Positions 62,554 through 64,000 of a stretch of DNA of 64,000 bases are shown in pieces. The stretch is from Alisma plantago-aquatica (taxonomy: Eukaryota > Streptophyta > Magnoliopsida > Alismatales > Alismataceae). Location: the NCBI GenBank assembly GCA_963693085.1, contig OY856409.1:508081803-508145802 (forward strand), read 5' to 3'. Positions within the stretch are counted from its first letter, which is position 1; every line of letters starts with the position of its first letter. The notes under the pieces are model-generated. The model ran no database searches, was not told the origin of the DNA, and saw only the letters and a program-made list of their open reading frames with translations. A program made the translations under genes and the position numbers.

Positions 62554-64000
62554 GATATTATCTAAGGTTAAGATTGGACAAGATCCTTTTTAAAAGTTTT
62601 TAAATTTATTCCTACTTTATCTTATGTCTAAGAAGGTTGTTGATTCCACATATTTTGTATGTAGTTCCTCACACTTTTCAAACATTGTCCCTAATTTTTG
62701 ATATGTAAAATAGTATCAAAGTCTGTTATGAAAATATTATTCGTGATGAAAGTTAATGAAGTGCATCTTCATCACATTTTCTAAATTTTGCATTTATTTT
62801 TCACTAGTGATCAGTTTGTTGTTGTTCATATCATGTCATCTCATTGAGTGTTCATGTATCCTATAGTAAATTTTACGTCCAACCTCTCTAAGGTAATTTA
62901 TTTTACAAATCCATAGAATAAGGCATAGAATCCTCAACCTTGCTTTCATATTGTGTGTATTTATGACAACACTACCAATTTATAAATTCCTTGATGCATT
63001 TAAGAGGGTGTTCTTTTCCATGTTCCTAAAAAATAAAAGAACATTGTTCCCATTCTTGAAGTTCTTACCATGCAGACAATATCACACACTCTCTAACACT
63101 TTAGTTTAATGTACCAGATGTCATCTTGCCATTTATTACTATCATGGAACGGTTGGTTACCCTAAGTCCACACTTCTAATGGATACACATTCAAAGGCGA
63201 GTGGACCTCAGCGTCCGTCCCTAGAATGTATTATATAACATATGCATGAATAAAACCACAATTAAGAAGAAGATAAGAGATAACATAGAATAAAAGGAAC
63301 TAAACTAGTACCTAATAAGATCTTAGTCCCACATAAGAACCCAAATAAAATCCATTTACATGACATTAGATATCATTAGAGTAGGGGCCATAGATTATAA
63401 TCATAGAGTAGAACCAATGATCATAGCAAGAGTCATAGTGCACCTACTACCTAAAATCATAAAAAGGTACACATCAACACAACTATGTTGAGTATGCTAT
63501 AAAACACATAAACACACAAGTTTAAGAAACATATATGCTTGGAAAAACTTAGTATGATATCAAAAAAGAAATAAACAATATTAAATTCTTTCTTATTAAC
63601 ATGTAATCGTGTTTTAGGCACATTTCCATTATACTTAAACAACAATATATGACCATTGACCAACTTCCTCAAAGAAAGGGTCCATAAGGGTGCTCAAGAT
63701 TAGCTAACATTTTATACGTAAGGGAACTCAAGACCTAAGTCTATGAGAAAACCCTATTTCAACATGCCTTGTACCCTTACCCCGAGAATATAGGAAGGTA
63801 TGCAAGGTTCATACAGTGGATGAGTTCAATTATGTTCAAGATTTGTTCAACATATATCAAGCAAAATGAAAGTACTAGTCATAAGGAAAAATTAGCTCAA
63901 ACAAGTGTATAAAGCCAAGTATTTTAAGCATATGAACATACAAGCAAGTTCAATACCACTAGTTTGGCCAATAGGAGGATAAAGCGTACCTTGATTGGAT
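62554..64000. other. Unassigned AT-rich stretch
   Basis: No readable domain, terminal repeat or partner repeat found. The part after about 63225 has an LTR-like look (long non-coding, mixed composition), but I cannot support an assignment. Confidence 0.3.

Noticed and set aside
63225..64000. Possible LTR at the right edge
   Set aside because: No terminal TG/CA, TSD, TATA plus priming site, or partner copy could be identified.

Overview
The window is transposon-packed intergenic DNA from a flowering plant. It is AT-rich, every coding trace is broken by stops or frameshifts, and I find no intact host gene, rRNA or tRNA. The plant assignment rests on the element mix: Copia and Gypsy (chromovirus and Athila lineage) LTR retrotransposons, a TRIM, a CACTA transposase remnant, an L1-type LINE 3' end and a tRNA-derived SINE. 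I cannot name the species.

Layout. 1-4.1 kb: the 5' part of a minus-strand Copia element (gag, GAG-pre-integrase, start of integrase), followed by LTR-like DNA. 4.15-6.95 kb: a decayed plus-strand chromovirus pol, then a plus-strand LTR-like block to about 7.96 kb and a short minisatellite. 9.8-10.2 kb: a CACTA (TNP2-type) transposase fragment. 10.2-17.3 kb: a minus-strand long-LTR element (LTR about 3.8 kb) whose internal region is only about 1 kb and has no gag or pol. 17.3-20.9 kb: an Athila protease-RT-RNase H-integrase remnant. 21-28.2 kb: a second Athila-like unit with a gag-type ORF1, a Ser/Pro-rich tail, an apparent Ulp1-type peptidase remnant, a polypurine tract and an LTR. 28.3-29.15 kb: a TRIM with two 291-bp LTRs. 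29.7-37.6 kb: a plus-strand chromovirus whose LTR is of the same family as the gag-less 10-17 kb element. 38.9-39.7 kb: a LINE fragment. 42.6-61.7 kb: a 19.2-kb Gypsy element with 4.4-kb LTRs and a perfect 5-bp target-site duplication. It carries two nested insertions: a solo LTR (48.3-51.5 kb, TSD GTCGT) and a gag-only element (51.6-56.6 kb). 62.3-62.55 kb: a SINE bounded by a perfect 17-bp duplication.

How the parts relate. The most coherent story is one chromovirus LTR family present in three forms: with gag and pol (29.7-37.6 kb), with gag only (51.6-56.6 kb) and with neither (10.2-17.3 kb). All three share the LTR start, and the two pol-less copies share the LTR end and priming site. This looks like an autonomous lineage with parasitic derivatives. 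The nesting order on the right is readable: 19-kb element first, solo LTR and gag-only element later, followed by a deletion that removed the host element's gag, protease and most of its RT.
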